Source: Candidatus Rifleibacteriota bacterium (GTDB lineage Bacteria > Muiribacteriota > Ozemobacteria > Ozemobacterales > Ozemobacteraceae). Taken from it: a stretch of 39,159 nucleotides of DNA. Under the pieces are notes generated by a model. It ran no database searches, was not told where the DNA came from, and saw only the letters and a program-made list of their open reading frames with translations. Below, in pieces: positions 8,054-16,013 of the stretch. The translations under genes were made by a program, and so were the position numbers. Location: contig JANJUX010000008.1 in NCBI GenBank assembly GCA_024710355.1, positions 1 through 39,159 of the forward strand, written 5' to 3'. Each line of letters begins with the position of its first letter. The stretch's first letter is position 1.

Positions 8054-8761
8054 ATGAAAAAGAACTCCGGACAAAATATTAAAAAACTTGTTAAAAAGGG
8101 CTTTACCCTGGTCGAAATTTCGATCAGCGTCGGTATTGCTCTTGTCGTTATGCTGATGATTTACCGGTTTCTGTCAAACACTCGGCACCACTACATGTAT
8201 GGCACGGTTAACCTGCAGAACCTCCAGGAAGCCCGACTGGCGGTAAATTATCTGCGTCGCGATTTTTCATGTGCCTGTCCGCGCATTGGAGACCCGGCTT
8301 CGACCGGCTACGTAAATCTGCAGAAGGCGCGCAATCAGGTTTTCGTCTCCGCCTCGTTCCCGGCTCTCGATGCCAGCCTGGGTGAGCTGATTCAGATAGA
8401 TGACCACGGGATACACTTTCATAAATTCGTTTTTGGTTCTTCAGATGTTGAACCGCGGGTCGAGCTGGTTCGCTACGACTTCGATCAGGCTGCAAAAACC
8501 CTGATGCGCTTTTCCGAAGACGGAAAAATTCAGAAGTTCACCGGCTTTGAAGAGGTCGAATTCAAGCTCTATACGCATCAGCTGAATCCGGGCGTGCCGC
8601 TTTTGTGGGTAAGAATGAAGGTGCACGAGGGTGAAAACATCTATGGTAAGGATTCAATCGGCAAGGCGCTTGAGCTGACAACCTCGATTTCAAGCCCATT
8701 TCTGACCAGCTCGGTAAATAATAAATACTGGCGCTATGAAACCGGACACAAAAAATTGTAA
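8054..8761 (+). CDS. GspJ/PilW-like minor pseudopilin
   Basis: 235 residues from the ATG at 8054. An in-frame ATG at 8021 exists but would overlap the previous gene by 23 bases and add an 11-residue tail before the basic leader. The prepilin signal is canonical: KKG then FTLVEISISVGIALVV, with Glu at position 5. After the helix come a LNLQ/EARLAVNYLRRDF segment, typical of GspJ/PilW proteins, and a strand-rich C-terminal domain. It lies 10 bp after the GspI-like gene. With the GspI-like and GspK-like proteins it matches the I-J-K tip complex that starts pseudopilus assembly in type II secretion. Confidence 0.87.
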   Translation: MKKNSGQNIKKLVKKGFTLVEISISVGIALVVMLMIYRFLSNTRHHYMYGTVNLQNLQEARLAVNYLRRDFSCACPRIGDPASTGYVNLQKARNQVFVSASFPALDASLGELIQIDDHGIHFHKFVFGSSDVEPRVELVRYDFDQAAKTLMRFSEDGKIQKFTGFEEVEFKLYTHQLNPGVPLLWVRMKVHEGENIYGKDSIGKALELTTSISSPFLTSSVNNKYWRYETGHKKL

Positions 8762-8766
8762 AATGA

Positions 8767-8786
8767 ACTGCAACAAAATTTGCAGT
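8767..8786 (+). other. Small hairpin between gspJ-like gene and the secreted-protein gene
   Basis: ACTGCAA (8767-8773), a 6-base loop and TTGCAGT (8780-8786) form a perfect 7-bp stem 5 bases after the GspJ-like stop. There is no following T-run, so it is not a classical terminator. It could be a processing or mRNA-stability element that separates pilin-level from secreted-protein-level expression. Confidence 0.35.
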
Positions 8787-8829
8787 CAGGTCGTAAGCTT
8801 TTCAGAAGCAAGTTAATCAGGAGGAATTT

Positions 8830-9702
8830 ATGAAAAGACTGAATTCAATCATTGCAGCCCTGTTGTGTTTTATGCTGGTTTTTAACCCGGTAATTTTTGA
8901 AGCCGCTCTTTGGGCTGAAGACAGTGTTCCCTCAGCAACCGCAGAACCCGCTAAACCCGAAGAAATGAAAGAATCGGAAAAGAGTGCCGACGAAGCCACT
9001 GCAAAAACCGATGATGCATACCAGAAGCTTCTCAACACCAAAGAAGGCAAAACCAAATGGTACATGAGCAGCGGTACCAAGAAAAAAATTCGTGAAGCCA
9101 ATACCAATCTGCGCGATGCCAAGGGCCAGGTTGGCGATGTTAAGAGCAATCTCAAAGATACCAAAGGCGAACTCAAAGCCATCGGCGACACTATCAGCGG
9201 CGATGACAATACTTTCGACAAAATGACCAAGGTTGCCGCCGGCATTCAGAAGGCTCTTATCAAAACCGGCCAGCTGCTGCAGAAAATCGGTCAGCTCCTG
9301 AAAACCGTCGGCCAGGCTCTGCAGGCTATTGGTAAAGTTCTCTCGGCCATCCCCTGGACTTCAGCCATCGGCGCGGCCCTCGAAAAAGTCGGTGCTGTAC
9401 TGGTAAAAGTTGGTACTGCGCTTGACTACGTTGGTAAAGCCATCGAAAAAGTTGGCCAGACTGCCGCTAACTCCGATCTCAAGTTCGGTGACCTGCTCGG
9501 CACTATTTCGCAGGCTGCCAAAGACGGCTGGAAACAGGGCGAAGCCGATGCCAATGCCTACAGCCAGAAACTTGACGAAAACCTCAAGTCATCAGATACC
9601 TCTGAAAGTATGGGTGGCGCTACCGAGTCGAACGATACCTCTTCAGGCGATGATGCGCCAGAAGTTGAAGATGCCTCTCAGGAAGGCGTATTAGATAACT
9701 GA
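8830..9702 (+). CDS. Secreted glycine-heptad helical protein, unknown function
   Basis: 290 residues with a signal peptide (cleavage near LWA-ED, ~29). An acidic, charged region follows to about 75. A long helix-forming core (~85-212) comes next, and a low-complexity acidic, Ser/Asp-rich tail after ~245. The core holds a striking pattern: Gly at 147, 154, 161 and 168, then in a shifted register at 181, 188, 195, 202 and 209, always seven apart, with Leu/Val/Ile at the other buried positions. This predicts packed or membrane-active helices. The ribosome site AGGAGG is excellent and a strong terminator follows, so the protein is probably abundant. Its place at the end of pseudopilin cluster A suggests a substrate or structural partner of that system (inference). 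No family recognised. Confidence 0.82.
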   Translation: MKRLNSIIAALLCFMLVFNPVIFEAALWAEDSVPSATAEPAKPEEMKESEKSADEATAKTDDAYQKLLNTKEGKTKWYMSSGTKKKIREANTNLRDAKGQVGDVKSNLKDTKGELKAIGDTISGDDNTFDKMTKVAAGIQKALIKTGQLLQKIGQLLKTVGQALQAIGKVLSAIPWTSAIGAALEKVGAVLVKVGTALDYVGKAIEKVGQTAANSDLKFGDLLGTISQAAKDGWKQGEADANAYSQKLDENLKSSDTSESMGGATESNDTSSGDDAPEVEDASQEGVLDN

Positions 9703-9730
9703 TATTGATTTGTCGAGTCTTAGTCTTAGA

Positions 9731-9762
9731 AAAGAGACCGGCCGGGTGCCGGTCTCTTTTTT
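9731..9762 (+). terminator. Rho-independent terminator of cluster A
   Basis: A perfect 12-bp stem (9731-9742 with 9748-9759), a 5-base loop and a run of T to 9762. It ends the transcript of the glycine-heptad protein, 28 bases after its stop. Confidence 0.93.
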
Positions 9763-9814
9763 CGTAAAAAAAACGGCGATTGTTTCCGATTAGACCGGTG
9801 CGGAGGAAATCGCT

Positions 9815-10354
9815 ATGATTAAAAAACTTCTGGCTCCGGTTGCGGCACTGCTTCTGGTTGTTGCGTTTCTGCCATATTCATATAGTGGCGACCCAGGAAT
9901 CACCGGCTCGATCGTAAAAGATCGTGAACGCTATTATCACCGCCTCAAGGATATGCGGGCCAAAGACCCGCAGAACGCCGAGCTCAGTTATCGTATCGCG
10001 AATCTTTACTACAGCCTGAAAATGGAAGATGAAGCCATTAAAGAATACCGCCGTACCCTGAAGGTTAACCCCGAACACGAATATGCTAAATGGTTTTTGA
10101 GTAAGGTTCTTGTCAGCAAGGGCTATCTCGAAGAAGCCTTCTGGCTTGTTAGAGAATTGATCGACAAACACCGTGAGAGTGCCGAACTGTATTCTTCGGC
10201 CGGCGAAATTCTGGTCAAGATGGATCAGGCAGACGCTGCCCGCGAATATTTCAATCGTTACGACGAACTGAAATATGGCGAAAAAGACGGTTCAAAACCG
10301 ATCAAGACCAGATCACAGCCAACTACCGGTAACTGGAAAAAAATGTTCTATTGA
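9815..10354 (+). CDS. Exported TPR protein
   Basis: 179 residues. A signal peptide (~1-24) ends near SYSG, then two to three tetratricopeptide repeats (~45-150): AELSYRIANLYYSLKMEDEAIKEY and HEYAKWFLSKVLVSKGYLEEAFW show the paired helices with small residues at packing positions. GGAGG precedes the ATG. The gene follows the terminator of cluster A, so it is separately transcribed, but in cluster B TPR proteins also flank the pseudopilin genes, which hints at a shared assembly role. The 3' end overlaps the convergent gene by 7 bases. Confidence 0.82.
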   Translation: MIKKLLAPVAALLLVVAFLPYSYSGDPGITGSIVKDRERYYHRLKDMRAKDPQNAELSYRIANLYYSLKMEDEAIKEYRRTLKVNPEHEYAKWFLSKVLVSKGYLEEAFWLVRELIDKHRESAELYSSAGEILVKMDQADAAREYFNRYDELKYGEKDGSKPIKTRSQPTTGNWKKMFY

Positions 10355-10833
10355 TCTGAAGGCCGGTTTAAAAGCTCGATACGCAGATTGCTCTCAGCGG
10401 TATATTCGATCTTGAGAGCCTGGCTCGAGAATTTTTCGAGAAAATTGTTCAGCTCAAGATCAGAACCAAAGTCTCTATACACCGAGGTCAGCATTTGACT
10501 GGCCTCGGCGCTTCTTTTCCGCAGCCGGCCGTGTTCAAGGGTAAGTTCTATCTGCCGTTTGCGCTCGTTCAGCTCTGAAATCAGGCTGGTAAGCTTTTCT
10601 GAAACTTTCTGTTCACCGTTCAGCGAAGTTTCAAGCATGCCCTTGCGTTCATCGGAGGGACCTGCAGACTGTTTGAGCTGCCGATCAAGGCCGGCCCGCG
10701 CTGCCATTGAATCGGCCAGACGAACTTTTGCGTCTTCGATTGCCGAGCCGATCTGCTGGTGCAAATGCTTCAGGCGGGATTCATCTGACCGTTTCCATGG
10801 CCAGAACCGCGAGAAAAAATCTTTTAAGCTCAT
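10348..10833 (-). CDS. Cytoplasmic coiled-coil protein, unknown function
   Basis: 161 residues, with no signal or transmembrane segment. The N-terminus is short and aromatic/basic (FFSRFWPWKR), possibly membrane-touching. Almost all of residues 18-130 is charged coiled coil rich in Lys, Glu, Arg and Leu. The start overlaps the stop of the DUF3109 gene by 4 bases (ATGA), so the two form an operon. No family is recognised; PspA-like and Snf7-like folds are possible by composition only. Confidence 0.72.
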   Translation of the reverse strand: MSLKDFFSRFWPWKRSDESRLKHLHQQIGSAIEDAKVRLADSMAARAGLDRQLKQSAGPSDERKGMLETSLNGEQKVSEKLTSLISELNERKRQIELTLEHGRLRKRSAEASQMLTSVYRDFGSDLELNNFLEKFSSQALKIEYTAESNLRIELLNRPSDQ

Positions 10834-11408
10834 AATGTTCCGCCTTTTCGTATTTTTTCTTCTTGTTTGTAGGCTTCTCTGACTTCTTCAACCCATTCAG
10901 AGCCGAAGAGGGTGGTAAGCAGGTCAGAAAAGCTCAACAGCAGGGGCGGGGGATTGTCGATTGACCGACAGAATTCCGGAATATGACAGTTGATCAGCCA
11001 GCCGGTCGCGGTCTTTTTTATGATCAGCGGAAAAAGAGAACACCAGAGTGGTTTGACGTCGAGCAGTGGCAGACGGTTTTCGAGCGTGTAGCGGTGCAGT
11101 GAGCAGAGAATTATACCATTCTCGTCGGTGAATGAGAGAGGGCATGGCGTATTTTCGGCCACTTCGACAATATGCAGACTGCCCTTGTAGCGTTCACTTA
11201 TGCCGCCTTTCAATAGCTGCAGATTTTGCCGCGACAATATCGGAGCCACTTTATCAAGGTGATCCCTGATCGTTGTTTCCTCTTCCTCACTGATCGGTGC
11301 ACCCAGGTCGCCATATTTGCAGCAGCAGCCAAGACACGCTTCGAGATTACAGCCGAAGCGGGTCTGCCAGACTTCATCAGATATCAGGACATTGCCGATT
11401 TCCTGCAC
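10830..11408 (-). CDS. DUF3109/YkgJ-like cysteine-cluster protein
   Basis: About 192 residues. The cluster CNLEACLGCCCKYGDLGAP, followed by a run of glutamates, matches the DUF3109 family. Further Cys residues at PCPLSF, LCSLHRY, LWCSLFP and NCHIPEFC complete a probable metal-binding (zinc or iron-sulfur) set. I chose the GTG at 11408, which has AGGCGG nine bases upstream and gives the usual family start near IGNVLISDE. A TTG at 11438 would add ten residues but lacks a ribosome site. It is divergent from the HEAT gene and coupled to the coiled-coil gene. The family has no established reaction. Confidence 0.83.
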   Translation of the reverse strand: MQEIGNVLISDEVWQTRFGCNLEACLGCCCKYGDLGAPISEEEETTIRDHLDKVAPILSRQNLQLLKGGISERYKGSLHIVEVAENTPCPLSFTDENGIILCSLHRYTLENRLPLLDVKPLWCSLFPLIIKKTATGWLINCHIPEFCRSIDNPPPLLLSFSDLLTTLFGSEWVEEVREAYKQEEKIRKGGTL

Positions 11409-11454
11409 AGTAGTCGACCGCCTAAGAAAATTTGCCAATTCGTATTGTTAATAT

Positions 11455-11462
11455 ATTATACT
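11455..11462. promoter_or_regulatory. Compact divergent promoter region with overlapping -10-like boxes
   Basis: On the minus strand a perfect TATAAT lies at 11460-11455 (predicted start near 11448, about 40 bases before the GTG at 11408). On the plus strand TATACT at 11457-11462 faces the HEAT gene. The -35 elements are weak on both sides. Polymerases could not occupy both boxes at once, so mutually exclusive transcription is possible. Confidence 0.4.
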
Positions 11463-11484
11463 ATGAAGTCGATAAAGTAACGCG

Positions 11485-13422
11485 ATGACAAACATAGATT
11501 ATGCACTGATTGTTGGGGTTGTGGTTCTGGTAGCGGTTGTGGCCGTTCGTATTTTTGTCGGCCGCCGGCGCAAAGCAGAACAGATGCCTGCACCCGAAAT
11601 CAAGGTGCCAAAAACCGCGCCTGCCAGTGAGAGGGTTGCACCGCAATTTTCACAGCCAAAGCCGGTCAGGGCGGACGAAGCTGCATCTGTCACACCTGCT
11701 GATACTCATACCAATCATGAAAAGGTCATTACAGAAGAACAGCCGACTGCTGCTGAACCTGCGCAGTCTGGTCGCGAACGCCCGGCCGAGAAAAGACCGT
11801 CCTCGCAATATGAAGAGATAACCGACCCGCTGGTTCTTATCAAAACCTTTTCTGCTCCGGTCGAAAAGCGTATTGAGGCCATCCGGGAAGCGGGGCAGAA
11901 AAAAATGGAAGAAGCGGTTCCCGCATTGATCGAGGCTCTCTATGAACCTGATCAGAGCATATCGCTTGCTGCAACCGAAAGCCTCGGCCAGATAGGTGAT
12001 CCGCGCGCCATCGAACCACTGCTTGAAGTTTCGCGTCGCAGTGATGCGGCACTTATCAGGGCGATTGGCCATGATAGCGAAAAACAGCCGAGAGTTGAAG
12101 CCGAAAAAGCCCAGGAAGATGAAGCCAACGCCAATCCTTATAAATTTAAAGAAATGGTTGTCTTCAAGATCGACCAGCTTCCGGTCGAATATTTTCAGCC
12201 TGATGGCACGCCGCTGCCACGCAAGGAACTTGTTGTCAGAGGCCTGAAGGATAACAGCCAGCAGATGCGCCAGATGGCCGCCAAGGCAGCAATCGGTCTC
12301 GACAGTGAAGACGTCGTCGAACCGCTTATCGAAGCACTTGCTAATCCTTTCGAGGTCGAGTCTGTGCGCTTTATGGCGGCCGAAGCTCTCGGTGGCATGC
12401 AGAACGATAAGTCGGTCGAATCATTGCTTCGCGCACTCAAAGACGAGAATGTTGCAGTAAGATACTCTGCGGCAGCGGCATTGAGCGGTCGAAAAGACGA
12501 GCGGGTTCTCGCGGCGCTCATTGAAGCGATCGATGACCCGGACCGATTCGTCAAAGCTTCGGTTGCCTATGCTCTCGGCACAACCCTTGAGCCTGAAGCA
12601 CTGAAGGCGCTTTTCAGATGCGTTGCCGACGAAAATGATGTGGTAAGATTTTCTGCCGCCAAGGCGATTGCCGCTTTTCCTTATGACGAGGTTTTTACCC
12701 AGCTCGATGCCATGTCCGGCCAGAAAAATCGTGAATCAAAACTGGTAAAGGTCGAGGTTCTCGGGCAGATGAAGGATGAACGATCGATCAGGGCCTTAAA
12801 AGGCCTGTTGAATGACTCCGATTCCGAAGTCAGCTATAAGGCTTCTCTTGCCCTTATGGGCAACGAAAACCTTGAGGTGCTTGAAGAGCTTATTGTCGTC
12901 TCACGAAGGCTCGATGATGAACTTAAACAGCTTGCCAGCCGGAACGCCCAGCTTGGGAACCAGAAGACCAGAACCGCAGAGCCGTCGGCACCCGAAAAGA
13001 TGTCGACCGGGCAGGTTAAAAAGCTTGAAGAAATAGGCTCTTTGCCACCCAATCTTGAAAAACTGCGCCGCAGCCTGCTTGATTCTAGCCCCAATATCAG
13101 AGGCAGCGCTGCCAATACTCTTGGCGACTTTCAGCAGCCGGAAGCGGTTGCTTTACTTGCCGCGGCCGCCCGCGACGAAAACGAGTTCGTCAGAGCATCG
13201 GCAGTTAATTCGCTTGGTCGCATCGGATCGGCAGAAGCCATTGATTTTGTCGTCGTTTATGAAAAGGACGCCTCTGAGGAGGTCAGGTATGCTGTGGTCA
13301 AGGCCCTGTCGGCGAGCAGCAGCGAGATTGCCAGAGAGTGCCTCGGCCGTGTTTCTAAAAATGACCGTTCGAAAAATGTGAAGAGAGCCGCCCGACTGGC
13401 CCTTGAAAAATTGAACGCCTGA
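11485..13422 (+). CDS. Membrane-anchored HEAT-repeat protein
   Basis: 645 residues. One N-terminal transmembrane helix (~7-25) is followed by basic residues, a disordered Ala/Pro/Glu-rich linker (~30-110) and then PBS-lyase-type HEAT repeats through to the end. Clear units include AVPALIEALYEPDQSISLAA, SESLRFMAAEALGGM-like and AVRYSAAAALSGRKDERVL repeats around residues 130-175, 265-430 and 530-640. A more charged break lies near 470-520. HEAT arrays are protein-binding scaffolds; the basic residues after the helix place them in the cytoplasm. It is divergent from the DUF3109 gene. There is no catalytic motif, so a scaffold role is inferred. The ribosome site is weak. Confidence 0.88.
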   Translation: MTNIDYALIVGVVVLVAVVAVRIFVGRRRKAEQMPAPEIKVPKTAPASERVAPQFSQPKPVRADEAASVTPADTHTNHEKVITEEQPTAAEPAQSGRERPAEKRPSSQYEEITDPLVLIKTFSAPVEKRIEAIREAGQKKMEEAVPALIEALYEPDQSISLAATESLGQIGDPRAIEPLLEVSRRSDAALIRAIGHDSEKQPRVEAEKAQEDEANANPYKFKEMVVFKIDQLPVEYFQPDGTPLPRKELVVRGLKDNSQQMRQMAAKAAIGLDSEDVVEPLIEALANPFEVESVRFMAAEALGGMQNDKSVESLLRALKDENVAVRYSAAAALSGRKDERVLAALIEAIDDPDRFVKASVAYALGTTLEPEALKALFRCVADENDVVRFSAAKAIAAFPYDEVFTQLDAMSGQKNRESKLVKVEVLGQMKDERSIRALKGLLNDSDSEVSYKASLALMGNENLEVLEELIVVSRRLDDELKQLASRNAQLGNQKTRTAEPSAPEKMSTGQVKKLEEIGSLPPNLEKLRRSLLDSSPNIRGSAANTLGDFQQPEAVALLAAAARDENEFVRASAVNSLGRIGSAEAIDFVVVYEKDASEEVRYAVVKALSASSSEIARECLGRVSKNDRSKNVKRAARLALEKLNA

Positions 13423-13482
13423 GCATCTTGCGCTTTTTATTTTAAAATGGAATACTGATACAAACAATCCTGGAGGGGCACC

Positions 13483-14085
13483 ATGACTGATGCAGAATTT
13501 AACGAACTCGTCGAAAAAGTTTATAAGTTTCATACCAAACGCGCACCCGGCATTCCGATCGGCGTAGAAATGGTTCTGCTTGCCAAAGAGAAGCTCGGCG
13601 ATGTCAAAAAGCTTGGCGCCGTCACCGAAACCCAGGTCTGTCTTTCCGATGCCATCCAGTTTGTAACCGGGTGTACCGTTGGCAATAAATATCTGATCAT
13701 GAATGATAAAATCGGTCGTTATGCCCTCACGCTTTATGATCGCTCAAATGGCCGGGGCATAAGAGTATTTGTCGATATGAACAAGATCGACCCTGCCAAA
13801 ATGCCCGAAACCCACAAGTTTTTTCTGCGCCAGCGCTCACCCGAGGTGCAGAATGACGATGCTGCGCGCAAAGCCTCCGGTAAGATCATCGTCGATGAAT
13901 TCATGGCCGCCGGCCGCAATATCTTTGGCTGGCAGTATGTGCGCATGAAAAAATACGACAAAGACCCGGTTTATCCGGTAAAGATCTGCCCCACCTGTGG
14001 CGAATCATTCATCTACAGCGAAAAAGACAGTAAAAATTGCCTCTACTGCTCACGTCAGCTCGATTATTACGTCTCCGAGCAGTAA
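13483..14085 (+). CDS. FmdE-family protein with C-terminal zinc ribbon
   Basis: 200 residues. The core follows the FmdE pattern: a His-containing start (KFHTKRAPGIPIG), then ETQVCLSDAIQFVTGCTVGNKYL with both conserved cysteines, then RYALTLYDR and a VRVFVD-like strand. The C-terminus adds a four-cysteine ribbon, CPTCG...CLYC (~170-190). In canonical members the first motif reads close to HGHxCPG. Here the second His and the Cys of that motif are missing (HTKRAPG), so metal binding at that site may be altered. FmdE copurifies with molybdenum formylmethanofuran dehydrogenase in methanogens, but stand-alone homologues exist in many bacteria with unknown jobs. GGAGGGG precedes the ATG and a terminator follows. 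Confidence 0.85.
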   Translation: MTDAEFNELVEKVYKFHTKRAPGIPIGVEMVLLAKEKLGDVKKLGAVTETQVCLSDAIQFVTGCTVGNKYLIMNDKIGRYALTLYDRSNGRGIRVFVDMNKIDPAKMPETHKFFLRQRSPEVQNDDAARKASGKIIVDEFMAAGRNIFGWQYVRMKKYDKDPVYPVKICPTCGESFIYSEKDSKNCLYCSRQLDYYVSEQ

Positions 14086-14100
14086 GCTTAAAGCGTCCTG

Positions 14101-14133
14101 AAAAAAGCCGGGCATAATTCGCCCGGCTTTTTT
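14101..14133 (+). terminator. Rho-independent terminator after the fmdE-like gene
   Basis: AAAAAA-GCCGGGC (14101-14113), a 7-base loop, then GCCCGGC-TTTTTT (14121-14133). The A-run on the left means it can also work on the minus strand as a second stop for the lepA operon. Confidence 0.92.
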
Positions 14134-14152
14134 GATTCCGAATGCTTCTGGT

Positions 14153-14183
14153 AAAAAAACAACCCGGTGTTTTGCACCGGGTT
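14153..14183 (-). terminator. Rho-independent terminator of the der-lepA operon
   Basis: Read on the minus strand: AACCCGGTG (14183-14175), a 5-base loop, CACCGGGTT (14169-14161), one G, then seven T (14159-14153). It lies 24 bases past the lepA stop. Confidence 0.9.
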
Positions 14184-14206
14184 TTCTGGTTGTCTCGATA
14201 ATTTTC

Positions 14207-16009
14207 TTAGTCGTCGTCGGGTCTGAGAATCGCCATGAAGGCCTTCTGCGGGATTTCGACGTTGCCGACCATCTTCATGCGCTTTTTGCCCTCTTTCTGC
14301 TTTTCGAGCAGCTTGCGTTTTCGGGTGATGTCGCCACCGTAACACTTGGCAGTAACGTCTTTGCGAAGGGCGGCAATGTTCTCGCGCGCGATGATCTTGG
14401 CGCCGATCGCTGCCTGCAGCGGAATCTGGAACTGATGACGGGGTATCAGGCCGCGAAGTTTTGTGATGACGTTGCGACCGCGATATTCAGCGCGCTCGCG
14501 ATGGCACAGAAATGACAGGGCATCGACCCGGTCACCGTTTACGAGGATGTCGACGCGTGAAATATCGGCGGCACGGTTGCCGATATGCTCGTAATCAAGA
14601 GAAGCATAGCCGCGGGTGCGGCTTTTCAGTTTGTCGTAAAAGTCGACGACGATCTCTGAAAGCGGCAGGTCAAAAGAAATTGAAACACGGTTTTCAGAGA
14701 TGAATTCCATGTTTTTCATGACACCGCGGCGGTCCTGGGCGAGTTCCATGATCGTGCCGATGTATTCCTTCGGCATGAAGATGGTTGCATGCACGAATGG
14801 CTCGCGGATCTCTTCAAGTTCATTGTAATCAGGCAGTTTTGCCGGTGAGTCGATTTCGTAGGCGGTGCCGTCTTTTAATACGACTTCGTAAATGACGTTC
14901 GGGGCAGTGGTGACCAGATCGAGGTCATATTCGCGTTCAAGGCGTTCCTGGATAATTTCCATGTGCAGCAGGCCAAGAAAGCCACATCTGAAGCCAAACC
15001 CAAGCGCCAGCGAGTTTTCGGGAAAATACGACAGGCTCGAATCATTGAGTGTGAGCTTGTCGAGAGCGTTGCGCAGATCGTTGAAGGCATTGGTTTCGAC
15101 CGGGTAAAGACCGCAGAAAACCATCTGTTTTGCTTTCTGAAAACCCGGTATCGGTTCGACTTCGGGCGCTTTCTCAAGTATGACGGTATCGCCGATATTT
15201 ACATAGCCCATTTCCTTGATCGTTGCATGAAAGAAACCAACCTGCCCGGTGGCGAGCTCATTGGTGATAACCGGTTTCGGTGTAAAAACCCCGGCTTCGA
15301 TGATTTCGAAAGAGGCATCGGTAGCCTTGAATTTGATGCGGTCCCGCGCTTTGAGCATGCCGTCGACAACGCGGCAGTAGACGATAACGCCCTTGTATGA
15401 ATCATAATTTGCATCGAAAACCAGGGCTCTGAGCGTTTTATTCTGTTCACCCCTGGGAGCTGGAATGCGCTGAATAATAGCTTCGAGAAGCTCAGGCACG
15501 CCGCGGCCTTCCTTGGCAGAGACAAGAATGGCTTCTGAACAGTCGATACCGATGAGGTTTTCGATTTCTTCTTTGACCTTGTCGGGGTCAGCAGCCGGCA
15601 GGTCGATTTTGTTGATGACCGGTATGATTTCTAGGTTCTGGTTGATCGCCAGGGTGGCGTTAGCCATGGTCTGTGCTTCGACGCCCTGACTGGCGTCGAC
15701 GACCAGCAGAGCCCCTTCGCAGGCGGCGATCGAGCGCGAAACTTCATACGAGAAATCGACGTGGCCTGGGGTGTCGATCAGGTTGAAACAGTATTCTTCG
15801 CCGCTTTTACTGGTGTAAAGCATACGCACGGCCTGGGCCTTGATGGTAATGCCGCGTTCTCTTTCGAGATCCATTGAATCGAGAAGCTGATCTTTCATTT
15901 CCCGTTTGCTGACAGTCGAAGTAAACTCGATGAGGCGGTCGGCCAGGGTCGATTTGCCGTGGTCGATGTGGGCGATGATACAGAAATTGCGAATTTTGTT
16001 CAGTGACAA
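14207..16009 (-). CDS. lepA: Elongation factor 4 (LepA), ribosomal back-translocase GTPase
   Basis: 600 residues, full length for LepA. The GTPase domain has AHIDHGKST (13-21), [23 protein letters not shown] and a SAKEGRGV segment. EF-G-like domains II, III and V and the LepA-specific C-terminal domain follow, ending [11 protein letters not shown] and [11 protein letters not shown]. It binds the ribosome and remodels stalled or misassembled states. The start is TTG at 16009, with AGGAG seven bases upstream that lies across the stop of the NHL gene. It is the last gene of the der operon, 4 bp after its neighbour, with a terminator 24 bases downstream. Confidence 0.98.
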   Translation of the reverse strand: MSLNKIRNFCIIAHIDHGKSTLADRLIEFTSTVSKREMKDQLLDSMDLERERGITIKAQAVRMLYTSKSGEEYCFNLIDTPGHVDFSYEVSRSIAACEGALLVVDASQGVEAQTMANATLAINQNLEIIPVINKIDLPAADPDKVKEEIENLIGIDCSEAILVSAKEGRGVPELLEAIIQRIPAPRGEQNKTLRALVFDANYDSYKGVIVYCRVVDGMLKARDRIKFKATDASFEIIEAGVFTPKPVITNELATGQVGFFHATIKEMGYVNIGDTVILEKAPEVEPIPGFQKAKQMVFCGLYPVETNAFNDLRNALDKLTLNDSSLSYFPENSLALGFGFRCGFLGLLHMEIIQERLEREYDLDLVTTAPNVIYEVVLKDGTAYEIDSPAKLPDYNELEEIREPFVHATIFMPKEYIGTIMELAQDRRGVMKNMEFISENRVSISFDLPLSEIVVDFYDKLKSRTRGYASLDYEHIGNRAADISRVDILVNGDRVDALSFLCHRERAEYRGRNVITKLRGLIPRHQFQIPLQAAIGAKIIARENIAALRKDVTAKCYGGDITRKRKLLEKQKEGKKRMKMVGNVEIPQKAFMAILRPDDD

Positions 16010-16013
16010 GAGC

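Noticed and set aside
9031..9500. Repeated motifs in the glycine-heptad gene as possible DNA repeats or a CRISPR-like array
   Set aside because: The periodicity is at protein level only (7 residues); DNA copies are diverged and no constant spacer-repeat pattern exists.
8830..9702. Phage tape-measure or pore-forming toxin identity for the glycine-heptad protein
   Set aside because: The helical heptads are suggestive, but there are no phage genes around, the protein has a signal peptide, and no toxin motif can be named.
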